Shown here: positions 1 through 13,200 of the stretch, piece by piece
Layout: each line of letters begins with the position of its first letter
Position numbering within the stretch: position 1 is the stretch's first letter
Assembly: GCA_910586395.1 (NCBI GenBank)
Contig: CAJUFX010000002.1
Span: forward strand, 29,598-93,597
From: an uncultured Bacteroidales bacterium
GTDB lineage: Bacteria; Bacteroidota; Bacteroidia; Bacteroidales; P3
Reading direction: 5' to 3'
DNA length: 64,000 bases
Notes under the pieces: generated by a model
Databases searched by the model: none
The model's input: only the letters and a program-made list of their open reading frames with translations
Told to the model about the DNA's origin: nothing
Program-made: the position numbers and the translations under genes

Positions 1-1200
1 TCGCGGCAGTTCTCAGTACCCGTGAACTTAATCTCAGTCGGATCCCACGGCAACGCACCCGCCACTTCCGTGTAAATACTGTCGCAGATCGTCTTCTTCG
101 GAGCCGGTGCCGGCTTGTCGCCACCCGTATTATCGCCACAGTCGCTTTCCTTGGCCACCATCTTGTAACCGCCGGACGTCGGAACCTTCTCGTACGTTAC
201 CGTACAGCTCGCTTCCACCTCGCGGCAGTTCTCAGTACCCGTGAACTTAATCTCAGTCGGATCCCACGGCAACGTACCCGCCACTTCCGTGTAAATACTG
301 TCGCAGATCGTCTTCTTGCCACCGACATTGCCGCCGCAACCACTCTCCTTGGCTACCATTGTATAACCATCCGACGTCAAGATCTTCTCGTACGTTATCG
401 TACAACTCGCATCCACTTCGCGGCAGTTCTCCACCCTAATGAATTTAAGTTCCATTGGATCCCACGGCAACGCACCCGCCACTTCCATATAGACGCTGTC
501 ACAGATCGTTTTCTTGCCATCATTGTTACAATTTATCTTAGCTTCCATAATCATCAACGAGTCATTAATATCACGTTGTTCATATGAAACCTTGCAGAGT
601 GTATCTACAACACGGCAATTTTCTATATGGTCAAATATTTTCGTCTTCGGGCTATTCAGGAACTTACCTGGTTTCAGTCTAAATACACTATCACAAACTA
701 TCAGCGATCCGTCTTCACCACAATTAACATCGGTAATCACCATATTAAAGCCCGTATCGGTCACAACTTTTTCATAGGTTACGACACAATAAGGATCTAC
801 ATCCCGACAATTTTCCGTACGAATAAATACTATCTTTTTGGGGCTATTCAAAAATTTACCCGGCTCTTCCTTGAATATGCTGTCGCATACGCGTATCTTG
901 CCGTCAGGCACGGGGTTGCAGTCAAGGATGGCTTTCAAAGTATCCACCTGACTGGCATCGGTCGCCTTACGCACTTCATAGGTTACAACGCATACTGTAT
1001 CGACTTCGAGACAATTGACGGCACGTTCGCTACCCGGCACGCGCTCGCCCACATGCGAGACACCACCGGGGCCGATCTCCTGTTTATCGTAAACGTCGTA
1101 AACCGTATCGCATACGATTTTCTTGCCGGAAGCGGCTTCGCGACAAAACAAAGTAGCCGAAGCATAAGCGAATTGTTCCCGCAATACCATTACCTGTTCC
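1..1200 (-). repeat. Array of ~65-73-residue cysteine-containing repeats in the giant protein
   Basis: Successive units have matching points at 4, 223, 421, 613, 805 and about 1008, so periods are roughly 219, 198, 192, 192 and 203 bp. Each unit reads like CDS(I/V)Y.E..G..PWDP...F...ENCR followed by a Val/Asp-rich segment, then C.VTYE and a short variable tail. The two units nearest the edge are almost identical at the DNA level; units further upstream diverge progressively. The array continues past the window edge, so its full size is unknown. I do not recognise the domain family. Confidence 0.9.
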
Positions 1201-4200
1201 TTGCTTACGCTGTCTATTTCGTAACCGGCGAATTCCAAATAGGTATGGCCGCCCGTGAAGATACTGTCGCAGAACGCGTGAATGCTGACCGTATCCGTTT
1301 CCTTTACAACACCCGCGTACGGGATATAACGGCCGTGGTAACGCTCGTTGTCTTTGTAAGACGTATCGACGCTCACCACCGTGTCGGAATAGGTGTACGT
1401 CATGCGGGCGATCGTCGTATCGCTATGGGCAAACGTCAGACTATCCAACAGATACCAAGACGCCTGAGCCAACCGCTGACCGTTGGTGTCGGACGGGAGC
1501 GTGACGGAGATACAGGTAAAGTCACACATCACCGTATCGGACATCTCGAGTTTGCTCATCTCGATCGTGATATCGGCATAGCAGGCATCGTGCGGGCCGC
1601 GCAGATTGAGGACATAACGCTCGGTCGTATCGGCCGTCGTGATAGTCAAGATGCTGTCCGTCACATTCACGATGCTGCTGTCCGGGAACAGCCACGGATA
1701 AATATTGTCAACCGGACGCGGGCCGCTGACATGAATCTTGAGTTCCGTACCGGGACATTTCACCGTATCGGGCATCAGCAACTTATACGTCTGGGAGCCG
1801 TAGGATAGGTGTACCGTATCGCGGTGCGTACAGCCGTAGGTGTTCTCCACTTCCAGGATATAGGTGCGCGAAGAATCCACGAAATCCACAAACGAACTGT
1901 CCGTGCTGCGGACCGTGCCACTCGCCGAATCCCGCCAGATGATGGATACCAACTCTTTGTTCGAGCCCAACAACGCCACTTCCACCGGCGCCGGTTCGCA
2001 GACATTCGTGTCCTTCAGGTTGAGTTCCGTCTCCATCTCGTCCATAACCACTACCGTAACCGTATCGTGCGCGTTGCATTCGACCTTACCGCCGGGTATG
2101 TTCAAGGCAATGTACGTCGTCGTTACTACAGGCGTGACTTCTATTTCCACTTCCGCCTCGGCCAACTGGACCGTGCCGCCGTCGGGAAGGACTTCCAACC
2201 ACTGCAATGCGGGGGTTCTTTCGGGCGGTGCGTCGCAACCCGCCACCAACCAAACCGAACTGCCGAGACAGATCGTATCAAACTCCTGATTTTCAATACG
2301 CGGACGACGGTAGAAAACCAAACGGACCGGAGCACGGCGTTCACAACCGTACTTGGATATCGCCACCAACGTGTCGTTATAAAGATAACTCGAATCAATC
2401 GACGAACAAGTACGATAAACGACCGAATCATAAACCCGGTTGCCGTCCTGTAACCAATAATATTCTTTCGCATTGTCGCGGTAGGGCGACTGGAACGTAA
2501 CGGAAAGACTGTCGCCGCTACCCGAACAGCCCGACACAACCGACGGCACGCCCAAATCGAACTCGCCCAGCACCACCACGATGGAGTCATCAAGATTTCG
2601 ACCCGTACAGGCACCCGTACCCTTTACGAACAGATTGGCCACACTATAGCCGCGGGCCATAGGTTCTGCGCCGTAAACAAACGTGGCATTGATATCGTAA
2701 CGGTTGCGGATATGGGTCGTATTATACTTGTCGGTCCATTCCAACTGGCGGTAGTGACGCACGGCATCGGCGGGGAAATTGAACGTCACTTCGTCGCCCG
2801 TACACGTCACCAGCGTATCGGGAAGGAGCGTCAGAGGCAACGAATCCACACCCACATGAACCGTGTCGCGATGGATGCAACCAGTCGCCAAATGCGTGAC
2901 CGTTAAATAGTAAGCATTGGTATAGGTGTGACGGAACTGGCCATAGGAGTTGGTCGTCAACGACTGATTGTTGAGGCTGTCGAACCAAGCGATTGCATAA
3001 CCTTTCTGCTTGGTGTACTGGTTGCCCGTCGGGAACAAGCGAACCAACGAATTCTGACATACCAGCGTATCGCGCATAGACGGTATCCGGTTCATCACAA
3101 ACAGCGTTACCGCCGTATCGGCCGTATAAACACAACCGCCTTGTTTGTGCGTGAGTTCGAGATGGATAGACAACACGCTGTCTTCGAAAGAACTCGGATA
3201 GCGTAACGTATCGCCGGTATAGGTAAAGGCATCGGCGGAAGCCGTATCGCCCACCGTCCACCGATACGTGTAAGCCGTATCGATAACCGAAGCATGGAAC
3301 ATTACCGCTTCTCCGGAGCAGATGTTGGCCGCCGTAATCAAAGTCGTCTCGGGACGGTCATAGACATGTATCCGAACCGTATCGAAAGTTTCGCACCCAT
3401 GGTCGCTCACACCGTAAACCACATACATCGTATCGCGCAGAGCCGTGTGGACATAACCTGCAGTACCCTTCGCACTATTGAGCTGGGCATTGAGGAGCGA
3501 TACATGCAACGCGGATTGCGCCTCGACACCGGTTGTGATTTCAACGACCGAACCATAGCATACCGCTGTATCGGACGGACGAACGTCGAGTCTGATATTT
3601 TCAACCACCGCCATGACGGTATCGGGCGCGGAACCACATACACCGTCACCGTCGAGACGGGCGATATAATACGTGGTATCGGCCGTCGGTCTTACCGCGA
3701 AGTCCGCTTGCGGTTTATTCTTATCGTAAACGCCCGTCACGATAACCCCCTTGCCCATTTCCCGCCATTCGTAAGCGGTCATGACTACGGCCGGATTGTC
3801 AAGTTTGATTTGCGGCAGTACGAAAGAGGCTCCCGGACAGAGAACGGTATCGGTCCCTGTCGTGATCGTAGGTCTGGCACGGACTATAACATCGATGACG
3901 GTATCGGCACTACAGCCGGTCGTCCGGTCGATGACCGTCAACGTCACGCTATCAGTTTCGGCAACCGTATAACGCGTAGAAGCCGTCGTATCTCCCGTAG
4001 ACCATTGATACATGTATTTTTTAGGCTGATAGTCAACCGCCTGTATCGTCAAGGTGGCCGTATCGTCGGGACACATAGCCACGGCGGCCGGACCACCCGG
4101 ATAGGTCAGACGAACGAGATTGGCCGTTACCGGCATCGGCAACACTTCGAATTCAACCGTATCACGGAATTCGCAACCATTTGAGGTCGTGATTTTGAAA

Positions 4201-7200
4201 TAATAATAACGTTCGTCATATTGATTGTCCGCCAGACAATAGTGCGCATCATTGCCTTCGTAAAGCAAACCGTTTTTAGCACCTTCTATTCGGTAAGTAA
4301 CCGATACGCCATCAACGAAATCAGGCATTTGCAATGCATTATCAAAGCAATAACTGCCACGGCACATCGTCGTGTCGGGTATCGGGTCATAACTGAATAC
4401 GCCACATAACAGGATTTTAAGCCTGAGGCTGTCGGTGATGCTACAACCATAGTCGTCAGCCGACGTGAGGTACAGCGTCACATAACCGGCAGAACTGTCA
4501 ATCGATCCCGGCATATAAGTCGGATGCAAGCTGGAGGTATCGCTGAACGTACCGTTTCCGCCCGTAGTCCAATGCGGACGGCCACCGTAAACGGTATCGC
4601 CCGTCAACGCATAGCCGACGCCCAACACTGCTTCACCGTCAGGGCCCGCTTCCACACCGATATGGTGCAATTTTAGGGCCACTTTGTTGGTCATGGCAAA
4701 ACGCTTATCCGGATTCGGACAGAAACCGTTGTCGAACATGCGCATCATGAAACTGTCTTTCTCCGTAACCGGCTTGTCAACAGGCGGGTAATAACGCAAT
4801 ACTGAATCGTTAAACAATTGGTTATGCTCGTCGCGCAAGACGGCATCATTCATATACCATGCATAGGTATAGGCTGCCGTCGTATCATTGTAACGCGTGC
4901 TGGCCGCGATCTCAATGTATTGCGTACCGTCTTCGAACTGACAGATTTCATAAATCGTATTCTTGTCAATCCAAGCGTCTATGCTGTTAATCGGGTGAAC
5001 CTCAACCGTAATCGTATTGGTTACCAACGTATCCTTCAAATCGGCGCAATAGTGGTTCGACACAATTTTGGCATAAACGTCATAACTTGTATTAAGGTTG
5101 TTCGTAGCCTGCAAGTTATCAAACGATACCGGGTTGCGGAGGTCGGACATCGATTCGTGACGACCGTTGAGATACCAGTAAATACTTGGTCTGTCACCAC
5201 CATCCTGAATCTTGGCCAATACTTGGATGTCGTTCAGCGCACAAATATCGTAACGCGCCGTATCATAGTAAGTCGTACCAAATTCCGGATGGACCCGCAT
5301 GAAACCGATTTCCACAACCGGATTAAGTCGTTCTATCACACGCACCGTCACGGTGTCGGACGTTACGGGCGAATTGGCCGGGAACGGGCGCATCGTACTG
5401 TCGCAATGGAGTACGGCGTATATTTCGTCGCCGTTTTGCAAGCCGCCTTGCGGTATCGTATCGCCACGGGAAACGAAATTGCCGTTGCGGAACCATTCGA
5501 TATACCAACGGTGTGAACCGTCGGCGGCCACGGGGCCGGCGTTGGCCGTCGCGGCGAAGAAACGGACCACGGCATCCGAGCAGACATCGATCGTATCGCT
5601 GTTGATACGCGCGTTGGCCTGAATGTCGATATCGGCATAGATGGCCTGCAATACAAGCATCGTGTCGTAAATCGTGTCACGACCCGAACGACAGGTACTG
5701 ATGTCTTCCAGCACGCAAGCGATGCGGTACGGATCTTCGGAATTGAAGAACGCATCCATATCCTGCCCGTCATAGACGAAACTCGAATCGTAAACCGTCG
5801 CGAACTTGATGCCGTTGGCGTACCAACTGTAACGGACGCTGTCGCGCGCCAGATCGGTAAAGACCGTGAAGCGCGTGTCTTCGTAGTAAATCGCCGTATC
5901 GGGTACATCGATGCCCGTGAAACGGATCGGGCGGCCGTCCCTCACATTCAGACGGAGCGTATCGTAAGCCTCGAAGATACAGCCGTTCACGTCACGGTAA
6001 CTGATGGTGAACATCGTATCGCCCTCGATGATGAACGGCGCGATCGAAGCCGTCGTATCGCCCGTGGACCAACGCATCGTCAGGCCTGCCGGACGTCCGA
6101 CGACACGGCAAGTATAAGTATTCTGCGAGCAGACGGTATCGTAATTCTTCTCCAGACGGAGCGAATCGGGCAACGTATGGGCCTTGACCGTGACGGTCGC
6201 CACCGTATCGCAATAATCCGGATGGCTGATCAGCACTTCGTAAGCCTGCGGTTCGCCCGCCGCGACGCGGACAACCTGAGAGGCACCCACATGGCCGTTG
6301 CTCCAGGTGTAAACCGGCTGAACCGTATCGGCATCGCCGCCGGTCTTGGCCCAAAGTTCGACCGGTTCGTCGGCGCAGACGATGGTGTCGGCGCTGACCG
6401 CAACCGTGGAATTGCGTTTGTAAACGGCCGTCACGGTATCCGTTACAGCCACCTGTTCGGCCGGCAGCACGCAACCTTCGGCCGAGGTAACGTTACACCA
6501 GAAACGGTCGCCGGTGGCGATGCCGCTTACGGCCACGGTATCGGCCGTGCCTATGAGGCGGATGCTGCCGTCTTCGCGTTTCTCATGATACCAGGCGTAT
6601 GTCGAGTTGCTGCTCAAATAACCGGTGCTGTCCACCAGACGGATGCTGAAATCGTCGTTGCCGCAGAGACGGTCTGTGCTCAGAACCGCCGCCAGTTTCG
6701 GATGACGGTAACGGATCGGTGACAACGTCACGGCATCCGTGGTATCGGCGCAATACGTATCGGGACTGTAAGCGATACGACGTACGTATATCGTATCCGA
6801 CAGCGCGGCGATATGGAGCGTCGTACCGTTGACGGTGGCTACGGGTACGGTGCTGTCGGCGGCCGTGCCGTCAACCGGCAACGTCAGCCACGGACCGGCG
6901 GCCGCACGACTGTAAAGGTATGCGTAGGCCAGACTGTCGAAGTTGCCGGCGGCGACGCTACCCGCAACACGTACCGGCTCGTCTTCGCAAACAGTCGTAT
7001 CGCCCGTAATCACATTGTTCTTCACACGGTTCACATAGACCGTGAGCGTATCGGAATAACCCTTGATCGCTTGTCCGTTGCAACCCGAAACGGCATCGAT
7101 GACCACATGAACCCTCAGGCTGTCCACACCGCGCGTATAATCGGCCGGAATGGAGACCAGCGTATCGCTGCCCGTCGTGGCCAGGAACTGACGGCCGTCG

Positions 7201-10200
7201 ATAAACCACGCGTACTGCGGATTTTCGTTGAAGCCTATGCGGAATCTGCCGCCTACCGGTACGACCGCCTGTTCGCAAACCGTATCGGGCAGACGCAGAA
7301 ACGCGTCGATATAATCGCTCTTGCGGACCGGTATCTTATTCGAGATGACGGAATCCGGACCCGGGCAATGGCAAGCCTTGTAGTCGGGCTTCACGACAAG
7401 ATAGACGGAATCGCCATTCACAACGTCTCGCGTGCTGATGGAATCGAGCGCCGCGCCATCGACGGCCCGGTCGTTCACATACCATTGATACGTCGGGTAA
7501 ACGCCGGTATCAACCGCCGAAACGAGTTTGGCCGAGAACGGCTCCGTGCCGCAGAACTGGGCGGTCAACGCTATCTCCACAACCGGTTCGCGGTATCGCT
7601 CTACATCCACATAGATGGTGTCGGAACTGAACGATTTGCAATAGCCGGATTCCACGCAACGGATGAACCAAGTCTTCTCCGTCAGCGGCGCGCTGAAGAA
7701 CAGCGAGTCGGCGGGATCGACGGACTTGGCCTTCCTCGCCGGAGCCGCGGCGGCCGGCGCGAAGTCGGAAGTAGCCGTACGGCTGTAATACGTGTATTTG
7801 TATTCGCCGTTGCCGCCCGTGGGCAGGCTGCCGTAGAGACCGACGGCTTCGCCCGCGCAGACGGTGGTGTCGCGCGAACCGAGATCCTGACCGGCGATGC
7901 CGATGCGGTTGTTTCCGATAGCCGGCTGGTGGCTTACGCAAGCCGTATCGCCATAGAAGATGCGGCCGTCCAAAGCGCTGACACCGATTACTGTATAATA
8001 ACCGCCGTCCGATACGGAGGCCGGCAATTGATTTTCCGAACCGGCGACTTTCTGCGTCGCGCCGGCGTTGGTCGTATCGAACGTGCCGTCCGGGCTGTAA
8101 AGCAGGTACCATTCGGCCAGACCCGTCGTATCCACGAGCAAGAGGTCGGCCGGCGTACCGGCGCAGACGGTATCGGCCGGCGGCGTCAGATGCAGTCTGT
8201 CGCGGACGGCGACACGGACCGTATTGGACGTGTCGGCACAAGCGCCCGAACCATAGTAAACCGCACGACGGTAGTAACGCGTCACGTCGGAAGGCGTCGG
8301 TGCATAGAATTTATTCGTGTCAACGACGACACCCGCCGCAGACGGATCCGTCGTCGGATCGGCCGTATATTCGATCCAATTATAACGATAATCCGGACGT
8401 TCGCCCTCGGCAATCGTACCGTAGAGCGTATCGGGCGTTTCGCCTTTAAGGAGCAACTGTTCGGCCGCAATCACATGACCGTCGAGACGGCCGAATGTCA
8501 TGAGCGTAAGCGTATCGGCGGCATAGGCATGTCGCTGTTCGGCCACGCAGAGCGACGTATAATCGTACACCGCCGTCACGACAACGGTATCGTAAGCCAG
8601 ACGGATGGCAATCGTATCGGGTACGCGCTTGATATCCGGATTGTAAGTCTGCGTATAGGCATTGGCCGGCGACAACGCACCGCCGATCACCGGCGTCATC
8701 GTCAATGTGACCGTACCGCTGAAGTTGAAGCCTGCGGCGATATCGGGCAAGAAATAAACGTCGGTCGTCTCGTTCAGGCACGGACGGAATTCGGAAGCCG
8801 CGAACGTATATACAACACCCGTCGTATCCTGACCCACGATGTTGATCAAGGTTTCTACCGGCAGGCTCTTGCAGTTCGTCACCTCTTGACGGGCATAGAA
8901 CTTATGCAGGCCGATGCCCAATCCCATCGCCTGGATATCGAGGCTGTCGCCTTCGCCGAGCAAGGTCGTGCAACTGTCTTCGGCGTACCAGCGGATAACG
9001 GCACCCGTCATCGTAGCCTTGGCCTTCAAGGCTTTCAGCGTATCGCCCAGACAGTAGTCGGCATCCGGCGCGGGCGTCAGACGCGGCAGGCTGTCTTGCG
9101 CGATATGGACGTGCAGCACTACATCGCCGTGACGCACGCACTGACCGCCGGTATAACGTACCGCCGTATAATAGTCTCCGGAATCCACCGGTTTGAAGAG
9201 CGGGCTGCTCTGGAACGTCTTGCCGCTGTCGATACTGAATTCGAACAGGCTGCGGTCTTCGTCCATGACGATTTCGATGGCCGCCGTATCGGGCGAGCAC
9301 TCGATCAGACCGTAGGAGAATTCCTTATTGGCACCGAACGCCGGCGGATAAGGCAGGTAACGAACCGTCAGCGTATCGGTCGCGGCCGTGAAGTTATACA
9401 GACATTCGTGTCTGTCGGCTTCCGCAACGGCAAAATAGCGGTCGCCGTCCTGTGCGTCGTAGGCCGTGTAAGTCGCCGTGCCGTAGCCCAGATTTATGAT
9501 CCGGCTGTCGCGGACGCGATACCAGTGGTAACGGCCGTTTAGCGTCCAAGCCACGCTGTCGGCATAGGTCTTGACGCGGAAACTCATCGGCGCACCGGGG
9601 CAGAAGTCGCCCGGTGTCGTCAATTCGATCTCGGCCGTCAGCGTCTGTTTCATCGACGGACGGATATCCAACGATTTGTTCAGGACACGGATGGGGCATT
9701 TGGCCGAATGCGCGCTGATGTCGGTGACCGTCACGCTCAAACGCGTGGCACCGGCGTCGGGTCGTATCGTGACGACCGGCGTATTCACCGTATCTACAAT
9801 TCCGTTGATGACCGGATCAGCCGTCCAGTTAATCGTATAATCGACGGGCGTCAGACCACCGGTCACGACGGCCCTGTAGGTAATCAGACTGTCGGCGCAG
9901 ATAGCGGCGGGCCCTATGAGTTCCAACGATTCGAGACAGCTGTCCATAACGCGGACATAGACGTCGGCCGTCGTATCGCAACCGTAGGCGTTGGAGGCTG
10001 TCAGCGTAAAGACGCGGCTGCTCTTCATCGGACGGGTATAGGTCGTACCCGCGTTGGCCGTATAGAGGTATGCGGCCGGGCCCCAGCTGTACGTGTACGG
10101 TTGCGGACCGTCCACGGACGCATGGAGGAGGGCGGAATCGTTCTTGAACACCGCCGTGTCGCCGCATATCGTCAAGGCCGGTACGGCATGCATGGTCAGC

Positions 10201-13200
10201 GTCACGCTGTCGCCGGCCTGGAGTTGCGAGATGCAACGGTTCGTGGCATGGGTCAATACGACGCTCAGTTTATCGCCGTCGTCGAACGTATTGAAGCGGA
10301 TGCGCGCGGCCTGAGTGGACAGACGGTTGCCGTTCAGATACCAGGCCAACGTATAAGGTTCGTTGGCAGACAAGCCTTTAACATCGGCGTTGAAGGTCAT
10401 TTCGTCGCCGAGACAGCCTTCGTCGTTACCCTGAATGGCCACGCTCAAAGTCGGCACCGGCGTGATATGCAGGTTGCAGGCACCGGAATAAACGTCTTGA
10501 CAGTAATCGCGGCCGCTGACCACGCGGCAACGGAACGACATGCCCGCATATTGATCCATATCATCCGTCACGTTCGGGATGAACAAGGTCTGACCGCGGT
10601 TTACGAAACGGCTGTCGGAGGCCGCGATATCGGTATAGGTCGCGCCGAAATCGGTCGAAACCTGCCATACGTAATCGTTGCCGGAATTATTGTAATCCAC
10701 AACATAAACCGTCAGCGCGGCCGTATCGCCGGCGCAGGCGTCCACATCCGCCGTACGCGCCTTCACGCTCGGACACGTGCGTACTTCGACATAGATGCTC
10801 TCGTCATTGGAGTAACATCCGAGATCGTTTATGGCGCGGAAATTATACTGATGGCTGCTGCGCGGCTTGGCGACGGTTGACAACGCATCGGGCGTCGTCA
10901 GGTCGTAAGACGGCAACCATTCGAACGTATAAGGTCTCGTAGAGGTCACTTCAGCCGAAATGAACACTTCCTCGCCGTAATCCACCACAGTGTCGTTCTG
11001 CGGGATGCGTACCGTAGGCGATTCGAAGACAGCCACGGTCATCGGCTTGCTTTCAATGCTGTCTCTGTCGGGACACAGGATGTCGGCCGACGGTTTGACA
11101 CGGACATACACCTGATCGCCGTCGCGGAGGCTGTCGGTGATATAAGTTACCTCGCGGGATACTTCCTTGCCGTTCAGGAACCAGATAACCGACGGATTCC
11201 GGCCGCCGTTGGCCGCCGCCACATTGATACGGACGGTTTCGTACTGGCAGATCGTATCGCGCGGATAAATATCCATATTGACGCCCAAAGGCTGCATCGG
11301 CATGCGGTCGGTCATGAGGACCGGCGTATGGGCCGGATTGTCACGGTGGTTGAGGATACAATTCAGGTTCGTGATGTAAGCCTCGGCCCGGAACAATTCG
11401 CCGCGTACCACATTTTCAAATCCTTGTACGGAATCCGTCGTCTCGGCCATGAGGAAGCCGTTGCGGAACCAGCGGTAAGTCAACTGCGCGCCGGCCGGTG
11501 CCGATACCGTATGAACCGTGAAGTAGGTGCTGTCGCCCGTACAACCGTGCGTCTGTTCGCTCAACGTAAGTTCGAGACGCTCGAAGTCCGCTATTTCGTC
11601 CAGTACGACCGTATCGGCGGCCTCCGGACAGGCCGGACATTTGAACGAAGAGGCCACGCGCAAGACGATCGTATCGAAGCTGTGCAACTGAACCGTGGGC
11701 GGCAGAACGGAATCGGTGCTTCTCAGCGCGCCGTTCACAAACCAGGCGTATTGCGGGGCATCGCCGCCGTTGATAACGGTAGATGTCAGGCTGTAAGGTT
11801 GTTCCACGGCCAACATTTCGACCCGACCCAACACATTCTGCGCATAATAGGTCGCGACGTCGGCATAGAGCGCGCCCGTGCCGTGTTCGGCACTGCGGTA
11901 AACGAGTTGACCGGAACGGTAGTAAGATACATATCCGTCGTTACGTTCCACCGTCAGCCGGTCGCCGACCTGATAGGTACCGGCATCGGCCACGTAGGTA
12001 CCGCGTTCGTATATGTAGAGACGGTAAGGTCTGCCGCCGTAATTCGTCACATAGAACGCATAGTCGATGTAAAGCGTATTGTTCGGATGGTCCTTATAGC
12101 TCAAGCCCACCATGCTGCCGGCTTCGTTGCCGGTCACGGTATAACGCAGTTCGCCGCGGGCCGGGATGCTGTCGCCGCCGAAAGCTTCGGGCGACCAGGA
12201 GTTGGACGTATTGCCGTTGGAAAGCCCGTCGGCCGTCGCCGTGAGGCCACCGGACACACGTTTCCAATTTACGCCGGCTACCTTGGGGTTGACGCAGGCC
12301 GCCGTATCGACGAAGCCGTCTATCGTGACCTGGAGCGTATCGTAGGCAATCGGGAACAGGCTCAGGCTATCGGTGTTGCGGCAGCCGAAGCGGTCGGTCA
12401 CGGTTACATAGACGGTGCACGCGCTGTCGGCCCACATCCACTGCTGCGCGAGATCCTGCAACTGGCTTGCCGACCGCGCCGGCACTACGCTGTACGCGTA
12501 GTGAGCGCCTTGCAGGCGCGCTGCCGCCACGCCGTTCGGGTTAACGCTCAGCCAGATGGAATCGTGCGCACAAGGTATCGTGTCGGTTACCGTCATCGAG
12601 ATGCCCAGATAAGGCCGTACTTTCACGGTCGGATGCAACTCGATGCCGCAACCGCTCTGCGTATGGAACAGATGCAACGTATAGGCGAGGTCGTCCGTCG
12701 GCGCCATGACGGCCGGCGAGAGGCTGTGCGGATCGGACAAGTAATCGGCCGGTTCCCACACCACACTGTCGTAATGCCTGTAGTCCGCGCTCAGGTCATA
12801 GACCGCCGTATCGCCGTAGCACATTTCAAGCGTATCGGGCTCGGCGTTGTTCAGACCGTAAACGTAAATGCTGTCCTTGACCCGGCAGCCGTAACTGTCG
12901 GTACATGTCAGATATATCCAACGCGAAGCCGAAGCGTCGGGCGCGCGGACGGCAACCGTGTCGCAAAGCGCGCTGCGGCAGGTCAGATTCGTCGTCGGCG
13001 TCCAAACATAGTCGCGCATGCCGCTTACCGAAATCACGTTCTCGCTCTTGCTGCAAACGCCCACCGTATCCGTATCGGGATTCCAATTGAGTTCCGTCGC
13101 GCGGTCGTGTACGTAAACCGTCATCGAGTCGGCGCTGGCGGCGGGACGGGCGCATAAAAGTCCCGACGTCGCATAGACATAAATCCTGTCGCCTGTCTTC

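Noticed and set aside
1..1010. CRISPR-like regular repeats at the left edge
   Set aside because: The repeats are ~200 bp, contiguous and in frame with the adhesin; they encode protein modules.
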